A stretch of 47,795 nt of DNA from Treponema sp. Lineage in GTDB: Bacteria; Spirochaetota; Spirochaetia; Treponematales; Treponemataceae. The notes below the pieces were generated by a model. That model was not told where the DNA came from, ran no database searches, and was given only the letters and a program-made list of their open reading frames with translations. Below are positions 39,759 to 47,696 of the stretch, piece after piece (position 1 is the stretch's first letter; every line of letters begins with the position of its first letter). A program made the position numbers and the translations under genes. The stretch is taken from positions 1-47,795 of the forward strand of contig JAGBGX010000001.1 in NCBI GenBank assembly GCA_017935745.1, read 5' to 3'.

Positions 39759-40375
39759 CTTGCAAGCTCCATTACTGAGCTGCGGAAGACAGCGTCTTCC
39801 TTCTGGTTCTGGCTGAGCCGGCTGAATTCCTGGTCGGCGGCAAGCTCAGCGGAAACTTTTGCGACTGCGTCCTCCGCAGCCTTGCGCTCGTATCCCATGC
39901 CGGCAAGCGCAGATACAACATCAGCATACGGAAGCTGTTTTTTTTCTGAAGCAGATTCAGCAAGCGGCTGAACGGTGTACAGCTTTCCCTTCAATTGCAG
40001 CAGAATTTTTGCTGCTGTCTTTGCGCCCACTCCCGGAACTTTTTTGAGCGCGTCAACATCGCCATGCCCGATGATTTGCGAAAGGTCTGCGGCAGAGATG
40101 CTGCTCATGATTTTCAGTGCGCCTTTCGGGCCGATTCCGTCAACCTTCAGCAGGTCAAAGAAAACCGAACGTTCGGTTTCTGATGCGAATCCGAACAGTG
40201 CCATGATGCTGTCTGTGTGCTGCATCCAGACAAGCACCCTGCCTTTGGATCCGACAGGAGGAATTGCGTCAAGCGTGCCGGCGGGAACTGCTATTTCCCA
40301 TTCGATTCCGTGCGTGTCAAGCAGCAGTTTTTGAGCTGATTTTCCTGTGATGGTTCCTGTCAGGCTGTTAAACAT
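39755..40375 (-). CDS. ruvA: Holliday junction DNA-binding protein RuvA
   Basis: Binds four-way junctions and recruits RuvB. The 206 residues show the OB-fold N-domain ([20 protein letters not shown]), helix-hairpin-helix segments ([17 protein letters not shown] and [17 protein letters not shown]) and the C-terminal domain. No Shine-Dalgarno; TATAAT ends 8 nt before ATG, predicting a leaderless mRNA. An 18-bp palindrome (40162-40179) lies in the coding region and its 16-bp core recurs in the GH3 gene. Confidence 0.95.
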   Translation of the reverse strand: MFNSLTGTITGKSAQKLLLDTHGIEWEIAVPAGTLDAIPPVGSKGRVLVWMQHTDSIMALFGFASETERSVFFDLLKVDGIGPKGALKIMSSISAADLSQIIGHGDVDALKKVPGVGAKTAAKILLQLKGKLYTVQPLAESASEKKQLPYADVVSALAGMGYERKAAEDAVAKVSAELAADQEFSRLSQNQKEDAVFRSSVMELAR

Positions 40376-40383
40376 ACGCTTGC

Positions 40384-40412
40384 ATTATACAGAAAAAAAG
40401 GAAATTGCACAA
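40384..40412 (-). promoter_or_regulatory. ruvA promoter, start codon at the 5' end
   Basis: TTGTGC (40412-40407), exactly 17 nt, TATAAT (40389-40384), then 8 nt to ATG 40375 on the minus strand. Confidence 0.65.
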
Positions 40413-40421
40413 TGAAAAAAG

Positions 40422-41225
40422 CTACATCAGCTGCTCGAATGAATTTCTGAGCAGGTTAAGGAACTGGGCCTTTAAAATGGGGCTGCATCCGTCACCGGTG
40501 TTTTGCTTGTCATACAGCGCGTCCGCTTCAGCAATCAGCAGATCAGTTGTTTTTTCGGAGAGCGGCAGCCTTGTTCCGATTATCCTGTTTTCAAACTCAG
40601 GCGAGTAAAAGAACATTCTGCCGGCATATGCTATCCTGATGTTTGCAATCATTCCGCGCTGTGTGTCCACCAGGAATGCGAACCCGGCTGAGAGCGGTGT
40701 TATAATGCTTGAAGGCCCGACACGCTTGAAGATTTCAACTTCCCATTCGTCAAGCGGAATTCTCACCTTTGTGAGGATGTGCTTTTCCGGCACCGAAGTG
40801 AACCGGTTGAACGGGATAAAGATCGTTTCATTCTGGCTTTTCAGCTCGAGCCGCGCGTTCAGCACAGCAAGCGGAGCCCAGAGCGTGTGGCGTGTGTCCT
40901 GGGCGCAGATGTTTCCTCCGAGCGTTCCCATGTTTCTGACAGGCTCCGTGGCGATTGTTTCCAGCGCTTCAGCCAGCACATGCGGCAGCTTTTGCCCTCC
41001 GATGGAAATCATTCTTGAAATAGTGACGGCGCTTCCGAATTCGATGAACCGCTCCTTTTTTTCGACAATGTTCAGCTCTGGAATTTCCCGCAGGGAAACT
41101 GATTTTTCGGCGACAGCTCTTGTCTGCGTGCAGCCTGCAAGAATCTGAATCTCGCTTACGTTCTTCATATGGTAGAACACATCGGAAACTGATTTTGAAA
41201 TAAATACGGTGCTATTTTTTTGCAT
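40422..41225 (-). CDS. FAD-binding subunit of a molybdenum-hydroxylase-like enzyme
   Basis: Medium subunit type of the xanthine dehydrogenase family, 267 residues. The FAD motif VRNMGTLGGNICA (about 93-105) is intact, and an N-terminal ILAGCTQTRA segment replaces the usual LAGGTDL loop. A C-terminal CO-dehydrogenase flavoprotein domain follows. I chose ATG 41225, which lies inside the end of the ferredoxin gene with GGAAGG upstream; a frame extension to 41267 would add 14 residues. Last gene of the five-gene operon from 46744. The substrate is unknown. Confidence 0.8.
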   Translation of the reverse strand: MQKNSTVFISKSVSDVFYHMKNVSEIQILAGCTQTRAVAEKSVSLREIPELNIVEKKERFIEFGSAVTISRMISIGGQKLPHVLAEALETIATEPVRNMGTLGGNICAQDTRHTLWAPLAVLNARLELKSQNETIFIPFNRFTSVPEKHILTKVRIPLDEWEVEIFKRVGPSSIITPLSAGFAFLVDTQRGMIANIRIAYAGRMFFYSPEFENRIIGTRLPLSEKTTDLLIAEADALYDKQNTGDGCSPILKAQFLNLLRNSFEQLM

Positions 41226-41703
41226 TTGCACTTTTTCCTTCCCGCGTGTGCTTTGCCGCGACAGCATACAGGATGCCGTTTGTCAGTGTTGAAAAATCGG
41301 TGCAGCAGGAGTCGAGGTTTTTTATTGCAGAATAAATTTGATCCAGTGACGGACGGTAAAATTTCTTCAGGACAGAATACGCCGTGAAAATTTTTCCTGC
41401 GCTGCAATATCCGCACAGATTGATTCCGGCCTGGGAAAATCCCGTCACGATGTCCTGATAGTACGGGTCATTTTTAAAATATTCCAGCGTCACGATTTTG
41501 CAGTCCCTGACAATTCCAACGGGAATCAGGCAGCTTTCAACTGCGGTGTCATCGAGCAGCACCATGCAGTTTCCGCACCGTCCTTTCTGGCAGCCGCATT
41601 TTACGCTGTACAGCTTTTCCCGGCGCAGAACTGAAAGCAGTGAGTCTGTCGGCTCTGCTGAAAGAACGATTTTCTTATTGTTCAGATACAGCGGAATTTT
41701 CAT
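41212..41703 (-). CDS. [2Fe-2S] subunit of a molybdenum-hydroxylase-like enzyme
   Basis: A 163-residue small subunit. The plant-type cluster motif is complete: Cys38, Cys43, Cys46 and Cys58 in GCQKGRCGNC and the following SC. The second, helical cluster domain keeps Cys97 and Cys100 (CGYCSAG) but the usual C-R-C is SCC (Ser132, Cys133, Cys134), so one ligand is displaced or lost. It overlaps the large subunit gene by 29 bp and the FAD gene by 14 bp. I recall a T. pallidum gene annotated quinoline 2-oxidoreductase (TP0080) in a similar neighbourhood; that is unverified memory. Confidence 0.82.
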   Translation of the reverse strand: MKIPLYLNNKKIVLSAEPTDSLLSVLRREKLYSVKCGCQKGRCGNCMVLLDDTAVESCLIPVGIVRDCKIVTLEYFKNDPYYQDIVTGFSQAGINLCGYCSAGKIFTAYSVLKKFYRPSLDQIYSAIKNLDSCCTDFSTLTNGILYAVAAKHTREGKSANAKK

Positions 41704-44008
41704 TTTCCCTTTTCTCCTCCTGTGCCTGCGGACTGTCTTTTTTGTCTGCGGAATTCTGCTCTGATTCTTTCCGGGCTTTTATCCTTGCCTTCTGCTCCTT
41801 GATTTTTTTGTACAGTGACTCGGTTGTCAGCGGAAGCGAATTGACCGTGCAGTTCAGCGCCTGTGTCAGCGCGTGGGTGTATGCTGCGGGAATCACTTGG
41901 TATGCAAGCTCGCCGATTTGTGACGGATCCCGCTCTGACTTCATAAACGAAACCTTTATGTTCTTGCATTCTATCCTGTCGTCCTCCAGAAGCGAGGAGA
42001 GAATTTTCTGGATGCCGAGCTTTACCGAGGAAGCCGCCGCCTGAGTCTTCAGTATTTTTCCGCCGTTTAAAACAATATGTATGCTCCTGAGCTCCTCGCG
42101 GTATGTGCAGGGATTTATTTCCACTTCAACTGTTGCTGCGGCAAACGAAGTGGAATGGAACGGCTTTCCTGAGAACAGCTCTCTGCTCCATCCGCTTCTC
42201 TGCGGCAAGGCTGTTTTTTTCTTTACGGTGATGGGAAGCGTCTCAGTTCCTTTTTTCTTTTTGATGGCAGTACAGCATTTCTTTAGGAGCGAAGTCATGA
42301 TGCTGATGTTGCTGTACATGTTTTCAGGGAGAGTCGGCTCCTCTCCGTTTTTAAAGACGGAATTTATCTTCACATTTAAAAACGGAATGTCAAGAATTTC
42401 TGCCGCGATTCCCGCCCATATTTCATGGATTGAATTTGAAATGGGCAGGCAGTGTATGACAAGGACTGACTCTGATTCGAGCGTGGCTTCGATAGACTGC
42501 GAGCCGTAATACAGTTCCGAGCCGTAGTAGCCGGTTCCTTCAAAAGCGCAGGCGAATCCGATTCCCCGCATCGGCGAGGAAAAGACAGATACGTATTCCT
42601 TTGGGCCGCTTCCTGTTTTCCAGTTCATTGCGTCCAGATGGTATGATGCATGCTTTCTGTTCAGGTCGCTGATTTTTGAAACGGCTTCCATCGTCTCGCT
42701 GAATTTCTCGATGCCGAATAAAAAGGGAACAGCGGGAATTTTCTTTTTGCCCATGCCGGCGCTCAGAAAGTTTCTCTGCCGGAATTCAACAGGCGTAAGG
42801 TTGCACAGGCCGCACAGCTCGTTCATCTGGTTTTCAACAGCAAAAAAAGCCGCAGAGTCAATGAGCTGGATGTCAACGGAAGAAGCGGGACGGGCCGAGC
42901 TGCGTGCTGTTGCTTTCACCATCATGTTTTTCGGGCTGTAGCATCCACAGGAGGCAATGACGAGCCGGTCGATGATTTCCTGGGTAAACGGGTTTGTAAA
43001 TCCGGCGTTTACTTCGATATGAACTTCCATTGCTTCAATTTCGCCTTTTTCATTCACTGCCGTTCTGTGCCGTATTGAAATCGGCTGCATTGTGTTGAGA
43101 AATGTTTCCTGCTCATTCCGCGAATAGACAAGCTTGACTGGCTTGCCTGTTTTTTTTGAAGCGGCTGCGACTTGGCAGGCGATAATCGAATTGTACCAGA
43201 TGCCGGCAGTTCCCCGGTTTGTTGAAGTTGTCTTCCGTATTGTGATTGCCTCGGGATTTACGGCAAGGGACTCCGAGGCCATGCGGCGCAGGCTGTTCAG
43301 CCATTGTGTCGGAGTTGAAATTGTCAGGGCGTCATCTTTCCATGAGCACATGGCTCCGTTCGGCTCTCCGTAGTCAGGAGTTTTAAGCGCGTATGTCCAT
43401 TCGTTTTCCGCCGTGTATTTTGCGTTTTTAAAGACTGCTTCAATTCCAGAAGAAAGGCTGCCCTGTTTTTTTTCAAAGCACGGGCCGAAGCAAAAAGTCC
43501 GTTCGGCAATGACGTCTGGAGCAGAAGGCTGCTCTGCTGTTTTTTCAGTCTGTGCCGAAGCTTTTTTTTCTGCTGTCCTCTCTGCCGTGCGCTTTTGCTT
43601 TTCCGGGATTTCAGGAGCCGGAGCTTTGTCCGCGGATTCCTCAGGCGGCGGAAGGTTTTCTTCATCTGTGCTGATTGAAAAAATCAGCTCGCCTGCAAGC
43701 CGCTTCAGTACAGCTTCATCAGGCCCGGCTAAAATTCCAACAGGCTCTCCTTCGTATGCAATTTTCCCTTCGCAGAAAACAGGAAACGTTCCCTGCGGCG
43801 TGGAGACAACGTTTGATCCGGGAATATCGCGGGCGGTGACAAGCGTGTAGCCTTCAGGAAGATCAGGATGGGAAATTGACTGCACGGTTCCTCTGTTCAC
43901 CGGGCTTCTGACTGTTATTCCGAAGAGCATGGAGTCGGCTGTAAGATCACTGTAGAATTCCTTTTGGAAGGAAACACGTTCCTTTTTTCCAGTGTTTTTC
44001 CTAGGCAT
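41675..44008 (-). CDS. Divergent molybdopterin-binding subunit (xanthine dehydrogenase family)
   Basis: A 777-residue large subunit. The alpha/beta hammerhead domain is clear (TARDIPG, YEGEPVGILAG, about 58-95). The catalytic half retains overall pattern (GKPVKLVYSRNEQ, VENQMNELCGL, a C-terminal IGE with Glu700), but key cofactor loops are altered: the GGGFGGKE position reads TNRGTAGIW (about 263-271), and the RGFGxPQ position reads SSVDIQLID (about 376-384). Residues about 114-166 are a Lys, Glu and Ala-rich insert, and the last 40 residues are charged and likely disordered. Whether it binds molybdopterin is doubtful. It overlaps the aminotransferase gene by 8 bp. Confidence 0.8.
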   Translation of the reverse strand: MPRKNTGKKERVSFQKEFYSDLTADSMLFGITVRSPVNRGTVQSISHPDLPEGYTLVTARDIPGSNVVSTPQGTFPVFCEGKIAYEGEPVGILAGPDEAVLKRLAGELIFSISTDEENLPPPEESADKAPAPEIPEKQKRTAERTAEKKASAQTEKTAEQPSAPDVIAERTFCFGPCFEKKQGSLSSGIEAVFKNAKYTAENEWTYALKTPDYGEPNGAMCSWKDDALTISTPTQWLNSLRRMASESLAVNPEAITIRKTTSTNRGTAGIWYNSIIACQVAAASKKTGKPVKLVYSRNEQETFLNTMQPISIRHRTAVNEKGEIEAMEVHIEVNAGFTNPFTQEIIDRLVIASCGCYSPKNMMVKATARSSARPASSVDIQLIDSAAFFAVENQMNELCGLCNLTPVEFRQRNFLSAGMGKKKIPAVPFLFGIEKFSETMEAVSKISDLNRKHASYHLDAMNWKTGSGPKEYVSVFSSPMRGIGFACAFEGTGYYGSELYYGSQSIEATLESESVLVIHCLPISNSIHEIWAGIAAEILDIPFLNVKINSVFKNGEEPTLPENMYSNISIMTSLLKKCCTAIKKKKGTETLPITVKKKTALPQRSGWSRELFSGKPFHSTSFAAATVEVEINPCTYREELRSIHIVLNGGKILKTQAAASSVKLGIQKILSSLLEDDRIECKNIKVSFMKSERDPSQIGELAYQVIPAAYTHALTQALNCTVNSLPLTTESLYKKIKEQKARIKARKESEQNSADKKDSPQAQEEKRENENSAVSEQ

Positions 44009-45212
44009 GGTATTTTTCCCCGGTTTCCTGTACGCACTGAATCACGCGGTCTGTCATTTCTTTTGTCATGTCCGGCCACAGCGGAAGCGTAACTGTTTCC
44101 TGGAATTTTTGCTCTGCGTTCGGAAACTGCTTCTTTGTGAATTCAGGATACAGTGATTTCCAGTAGCTGAAGTGAAACAGCGGTATAAAGTGCATGCTGA
44201 TTCCGATTCCTTTGTCCTGAAGCTCCTGCGCGAATGTGTTTCGGCTGCATCTGAGCTTTTCAAGGTTCAGCCGCAGCAGGTACAGGTGCCGTGCGTCTCC
44301 TTTTGATGTCGGGGGAATTTTTACGAAGTCAAGGCAGGAAAATGCGCTGTCATATGCCTGCGCATGCATGATCCGCTTTCTGTAGAATTCCCCGGCTTTT
44401 TTCAGCTGGACTCTTCCGATTGCCGCAAGAATGTCTGGAAGGTTGCTTTTGTAGCCGGGAGCTATGACATCGTATTCCCATGATGCTTTTTGTGCAGTGT
44501 ACCTGTCCCACGCGTCACGGTTCATGCCGTGCAGCCTCATCTGCGTGATCCGCTGTGCAATCTGCGGATCCTTTGCTGTGACCATTCCGCCTTCGCCTGT
44601 TGTTATTGTCTTTGTTGCATAGAAGGAAAAAACTCCGGCATCTCCGATTGCGCCCGCATATCCTGCCTCTGTGAGGCTCGGGAATGAGTGCGCACAGTCT
44701 TCAATTACTTTCACTCCGTATGTCTGTGCGATTTGCATTATCCGCTTCATGCTGCAGACATTTCCGGCAATGTGCACGGGGACAATTGCGCGGACTTTTT
44801 TTCCTGCCGGGCTTTTCAGTATTTCCTCGATTTTGTCAGGATCAATTGAATAGCTGTCTTTTTCAATGTCGGCAAAAAGGACATCTGCGCCGAGGTGGCG
44901 CGCGCTGGCTGCCGTGGAGACGAACGTGTAGGGCGTTGTGATTACTGCTGTTCCGCGCGTGACTCCGCACGCTTCCATTGCGAGAATCATTCCGCTTGTA
45001 TTGCTGTTCACTGCAAGCGCGAACGGAACGGAGAGTTTCTGCGCGAATTCCCGCTCAAATTCATGCGCCTCAGCTCCTGTTGTGAGCCAGCCGCTGCGCA
45101 GAACCCGTATGCAGGCCGCTTCCTCTTCCTCTGAAAGCGAGGCTCTGAAAAACGGAACCGTCAGCTCCTTGGCCTTGCGCTGATTTGTTCCGGTGCTGTC
45201 TGTGCTTTCCAT
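44001..45212 (-). CDS. DegT/DnrJ/EryC1/StrS family aminotransferase
   Basis: PLP-dependent aminotransferase that usually aminates nucleotide-linked keto-sugars. The 403 residues have the family landmarks: HIAG (about 147-150), EDCAHS (171-176) and the PLP lysine Lys201 in FYATKTITTGEGGM. It begins 2 bp after the dehydratase stop, so both probably act in sequence: 4,6-dehydration, then amination. No acetyl- or glycosyltransferase is seen in the window. The C-terminal end overlaps the next gene. Confidence 0.92.
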   Translation of the reverse strand: MESTDSTGTNQRKAKELTVPFFRASLSEEEEAACIRVLRSGWLTTGAEAHEFEREFAQKLSVPFALAVNSNTSGMILAMEACGVTRGTAVITTPYTFVSTAASARHLGADVLFADIEKDSYSIDPDKIEEILKSPAGKKVRAIVPVHIAGNVCSMKRIMQIAQTYGVKVIEDCAHSFPSLTEAGYAGAIGDAGVFSFYATKTITTGEGGMVTAKDPQIAQRITQMRLHGMNRDAWDRYTAQKASWEYDVIAPGYKSNLPDILAAIGRVQLKKAGEFYRKRIMHAQAYDSAFSCLDFVKIPPTSKGDARHLYLLRLNLEKLRCSRNTFAQELQDKGIGISMHFIPLFHFSYWKSLYPEFTKKQFPNAEQKFQETVTLPLWPDMTKEMTDRVIQCVQETGEKYHA

Positions 45213-45214
45213 AG

Positions 45215-46744
45215 CTATAAAACCACCTTTGCAGACTGTTCCGTTCCGATTCTTTGGGTGCCGGACTCTTCTGCCTTGTAAAATGCATCCAGGCTGGGAA
45301 CTGCATTCCGCAGAATCCGCTTCAGCTCGCTGCTGTTCCTGTACAGGCTTTCTTTTCCTTCTGTAAATATGCAGACAGGCCGCAGCGACTCCATCAGGCG
45401 GCTGACTGAAAATGACTGCGGCGGAATGTTTGTGAGCCTGAGGATTTTCTTGTATTCAGTCTGCTCAGGACGCTCTTCCTCCAGCCACAGCGGCTCCCGG
45501 GTTCTTTCTCCTCTTCTGGCGCCGATAAACTGAATCTTGATGTCCTTGTCCGGCGTGAATCCTGAAAACTGGATGACTTGCCGTGCAAGCTCAAGGATTT
45601 TTATTGGCTCGCCCATGTCGAGCAGATAAGAGCTTCCGTTTTTTCCTACTCCGCCGGTCTGAAGGACAAGCGAGCATGCTTCTGGAATTGTCATAAAGTA
45701 CCGCTCCATTTCAGGGTCAGTCACTGTCACCGGCCCTCCGTTCTGTATCTGCTCCATGAAAACCGGAAGAATGGAGCCGCGGCTGCCCAGAACATTTCCG
45801 AAGCGCACAAACATAAACGACTGATGGCGCGCGGCTTTCTCAGCGGCCTGCAGGACAAGCTTTTCGCATATCAGCTTGCTTGCGCCGTACACGCTGACCG
45901 GAGCCACCGCCTTGTCCGTGGAAATAAGGACGAATTTCTCGGTGCCTGCCTCAAGCGCCGCCTCCAGCAGGCTGTTTGTTCCGAACACATTGTTTTCAAT
46001 TGACGAAACAGGATTTTCCTCCATCATGGGAACATGCTTATATGCGGCGCAGTGAAAGATGACATCTGCCCGTGTATGCGAAATGATGTAGCGCACATAT
46101 TCCCTGTCCTTCATGTCGCCGATAATCGGAACTACGGACGCTTTCTGCCCGATTCCTTCATTCTGAAGCACGTGAAGCTCGCGGTAGATATGCACGATTG
46201 AATTTTCTCCGTGCCCGAAAAGGTACAGCCGCTCGGCTCCTCCTGAAAGCAGCTGCCGTGCAAGCTCGCTGCCGATTGAGCCGCCGGCCCCGGTAATCAG
46301 GACGCGCTTTCCCCGCAGATAGGCAAGGCTTTTTTCAAGCGGAATGTGAACGGGCGTTCTTCCCAGTATGTCAAGCGGATTGATGTCCCTGGCCTGGATG
46401 ATATGCGCCTTTCCGTCCGTTATCTGGCTTATTGAAGGAAGAATTTTGATTCTGATAAAGCCGCACTTTTTCAGCGAGGCGTACATCTTTCTGATTCTGG
46501 AGACAGGCGCGCTGGGAATTGCTATGATTGCCTGATCTGCTCCGTTGACCCGCAGGACGCCCGCCATGCTGTCAATCGGGCCGAGAACGGGAATTCCGTC
46601 AATCTTTGTGCTTATCAGGTTTTTGTCATCATCAAGAAATGCCGCGACCGTTCCGAAAACTTTTTTCTTGGCAATATCGCTTGCGATCATCTGGCCTGCA
46701 AATCCGGCTCCGATGATGTACAGCCTGCCTTCTGCTTTGTTCAT
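45215..46744 (-). CDS. CapD-like nucleotide-sugar dehydratase/epimerase without membrane helices
   Basis: A 509-residue protein. An N-terminal Rossmann domain (IIGAGFAGQMI, about 10-20, to residue 110) is followed by an SDR domain with TGAGGSIGSELAR (151-163), STDKAV (about 273-278) and YGASK (about 283-287). The family (CapD, PglF, WbpM) normally carries four N-terminal membrane helices, which are missing here, giving a soluble form. Likely product: a 4-keto-6-deoxy nucleotide sugar. I chose ATG 46744, with GAGGGG just upstream; an earlier in-frame ATG at 46771 falls on the promoter region. First gene of the five-gene operon. Confidence 0.88.
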   Translation of the reverse strand: MNKAEGRLYIIGAGFAGQMIASDIAKKKVFGTVAAFLDDDKNLISTKIDGIPVLGPIDSMAGVLRVNGADQAIIAIPSAPVSRIRKMYASLKKCGFIRIKILPSISQITDGKAHIIQARDINPLDILGRTPVHIPLEKSLAYLRGKRVLITGAGGSIGSELARQLLSGGAERLYLFGHGENSIVHIYRELHVLQNEGIGQKASVVPIIGDMKDREYVRYIISHTRADVIFHCAAYKHVPMMEENPVSSIENNVFGTNSLLEAALEAGTEKFVLISTDKAVAPVSVYGASKLICEKLVLQAAEKAARHQSFMFVRFGNVLGSRGSILPVFMEQIQNGGPVTVTDPEMERYFMTIPEACSLVLQTGGVGKNGSSYLLDMGEPIKILELARQVIQFSGFTPDKDIKIQFIGARRGERTREPLWLEEERPEQTEYKKILRLTNIPPQSFSVSRLMESLRPVCIFTEGKESLYRNSSELKRILRNAVPSLDAFYKAEESGTQRIGTEQSAKVVL

Positions 46745-46759
46745 GTTCCCCTCGGAATG

Positions 46760-46790
46760 ATATGGTACCATATTCGGGTGATTTCTTCAA
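46760..46790 (-). promoter_or_regulatory. Operon promoter with a 14-bp palindrome over the -10
   Basis: TTGAAG (46790-46785), exactly 17 nt, TACCAT (46767-46762) on the minus strand. The perfect palindrome ATATGGTACCATAT (46760-46773) covers the -10. Outer GAAT and ATTC flanks extend the symmetry with a small offset. This looks like a repressor site for the sugar/hydroxylase operon. Confidence 0.55.
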
Positions 46791-46923
46791 TGAGTTTGAT
46801 CCGTGCGCTCTAGAAACCAAGCTTCCCGCAGGCGCACAAAAGCATCCTGGACAGCAGCTGTCTTCGGGGAATGAGAGCCAGGGCGTGCTTTTTTCAGTGT
46901 TTCTTGAAAGCCGGCTTCCTGGC

Positions 46924-47427
46924 TTAGGCAGAAGGCGTTCTGTCTGCTTCCGGCTCCTGCGCTGCCTCGGATTCGCGGGAAATCTTGTTGACTTCAGTTA
47001 TAAATTCCTCAATGCTTGTGAAGTGCCTGTATACGCTGGCGAACCTGATGTACGCGACCTTGTCCACCGAGTGCAGCCGCTTCAGTATGATTTCCCCAAG
47101 CTCGCTTGTCGCGATTTCGCGGTTCTGCTTTCCGGCTGTATATGCCTCGTCTTCAATTTCGCTTACAATCTGGTCAACCAGATCAGCGGAAACCGGCCTT
47201 TTTTCAAGCGCGCGCTCGATTCCCTTTGCAATTTTCCGTATTTCAAACGGCTGCCTTCTTTTGTCGCGCTTTACGACCATAAAAGGCTTTTCTTCAATGC
47301 GCTCGTAGCTCGTGAACCGGTGTCCGCAGGAAAGGCATTCCCGTCTTCTCCTGATGCTTTCGCCGTTCGCCATTTGCCGTGATTCAGTGACTTTGTCATC
47401 AAAGCTTCCGCAGTAAGGGCATCTCAT
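46924..47427 (-). CDS. nrdR: Transcriptional repressor NrdR
   Basis: Zinc-ribbon and ATP-cone repressor of ribonucleotide reductase genes. The 167 residues contain CPYCG (3-7) and CLSCGHRF (about 31-38) as zinc ligands, then the ATP-cone (VVKRDKRRQPFEIRKI onward) and the VYRHF segment. GGAGA lies 6 nt before ATG. Usual length is about 150; the extra C-terminal residues are Glu and Pro-rich. It runs away from the rRNA operon. Confidence 0.95.
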   Translation of the reverse strand: MRCPYCGSFDDKVTESRQMANGESIRRRRECLSCGHRFTSYERIEEKPFMVVKRDKRRQPFEIRKIAKGIERALEKRPVSADLVDQIVSEIEDEAYTAGKQNREIATSELGEIILKRLHSVDKVAYIRFASVYRHFTSIEEFITEVNKISRESEAAQEPEADRTPSA

Positions 47428-47444
47428 GATGTTCTCCGCGTTTC

Positions 47445-47473
47445 ACTGTAAATCCAACAGCGGCGGTTGTCAA
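47445..47473 (-). promoter_or_regulatory. Promoter of nrdR
   Basis: TTGACA (47473-47468), exactly 17 nt, TACAGT (47450-47445) on the minus strand. Leader of about 10-15 nt with GGAGA. Confidence 0.65.
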
Positions 47474-47520
47474 CAGCAAATGCAGCGGATGAAAAAAAGT
47501 AAAAAAGACAGGGAATACGC

Positions 47521-47549
47521 TTGACATATTGTGATGATGGTGATATAGT
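47521..47549 (+). promoter_or_regulatory. rRNA operon promoter
   Basis: TTGACA (47521-47526), exactly 17 nt, TATAGT (47544-47549). The start is near 47556, leaving a leader of about 140 nt before 16S rRNA. A UUCG-capped hairpin, GCCGGGGGC (47667-47675) with GCCTCCGGC (47680-47688), lies in the leader and may belong to 16S processing. Confidence 0.8.
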
Positions 47550-47696
47550 CTTTTCACTTACGAATGACAGTGCCGTTGTTTGACAGCTTAAGGGAAGGAA
47601 AGAAGACAGCAGAGAGGGGTAAGAAGGCCGCATTGCGGGCAGCGCAAGGACAGTGAAGAGAGTCCGGCCGGGGGCTTCGGCCTCCGGCGGGAGCGT

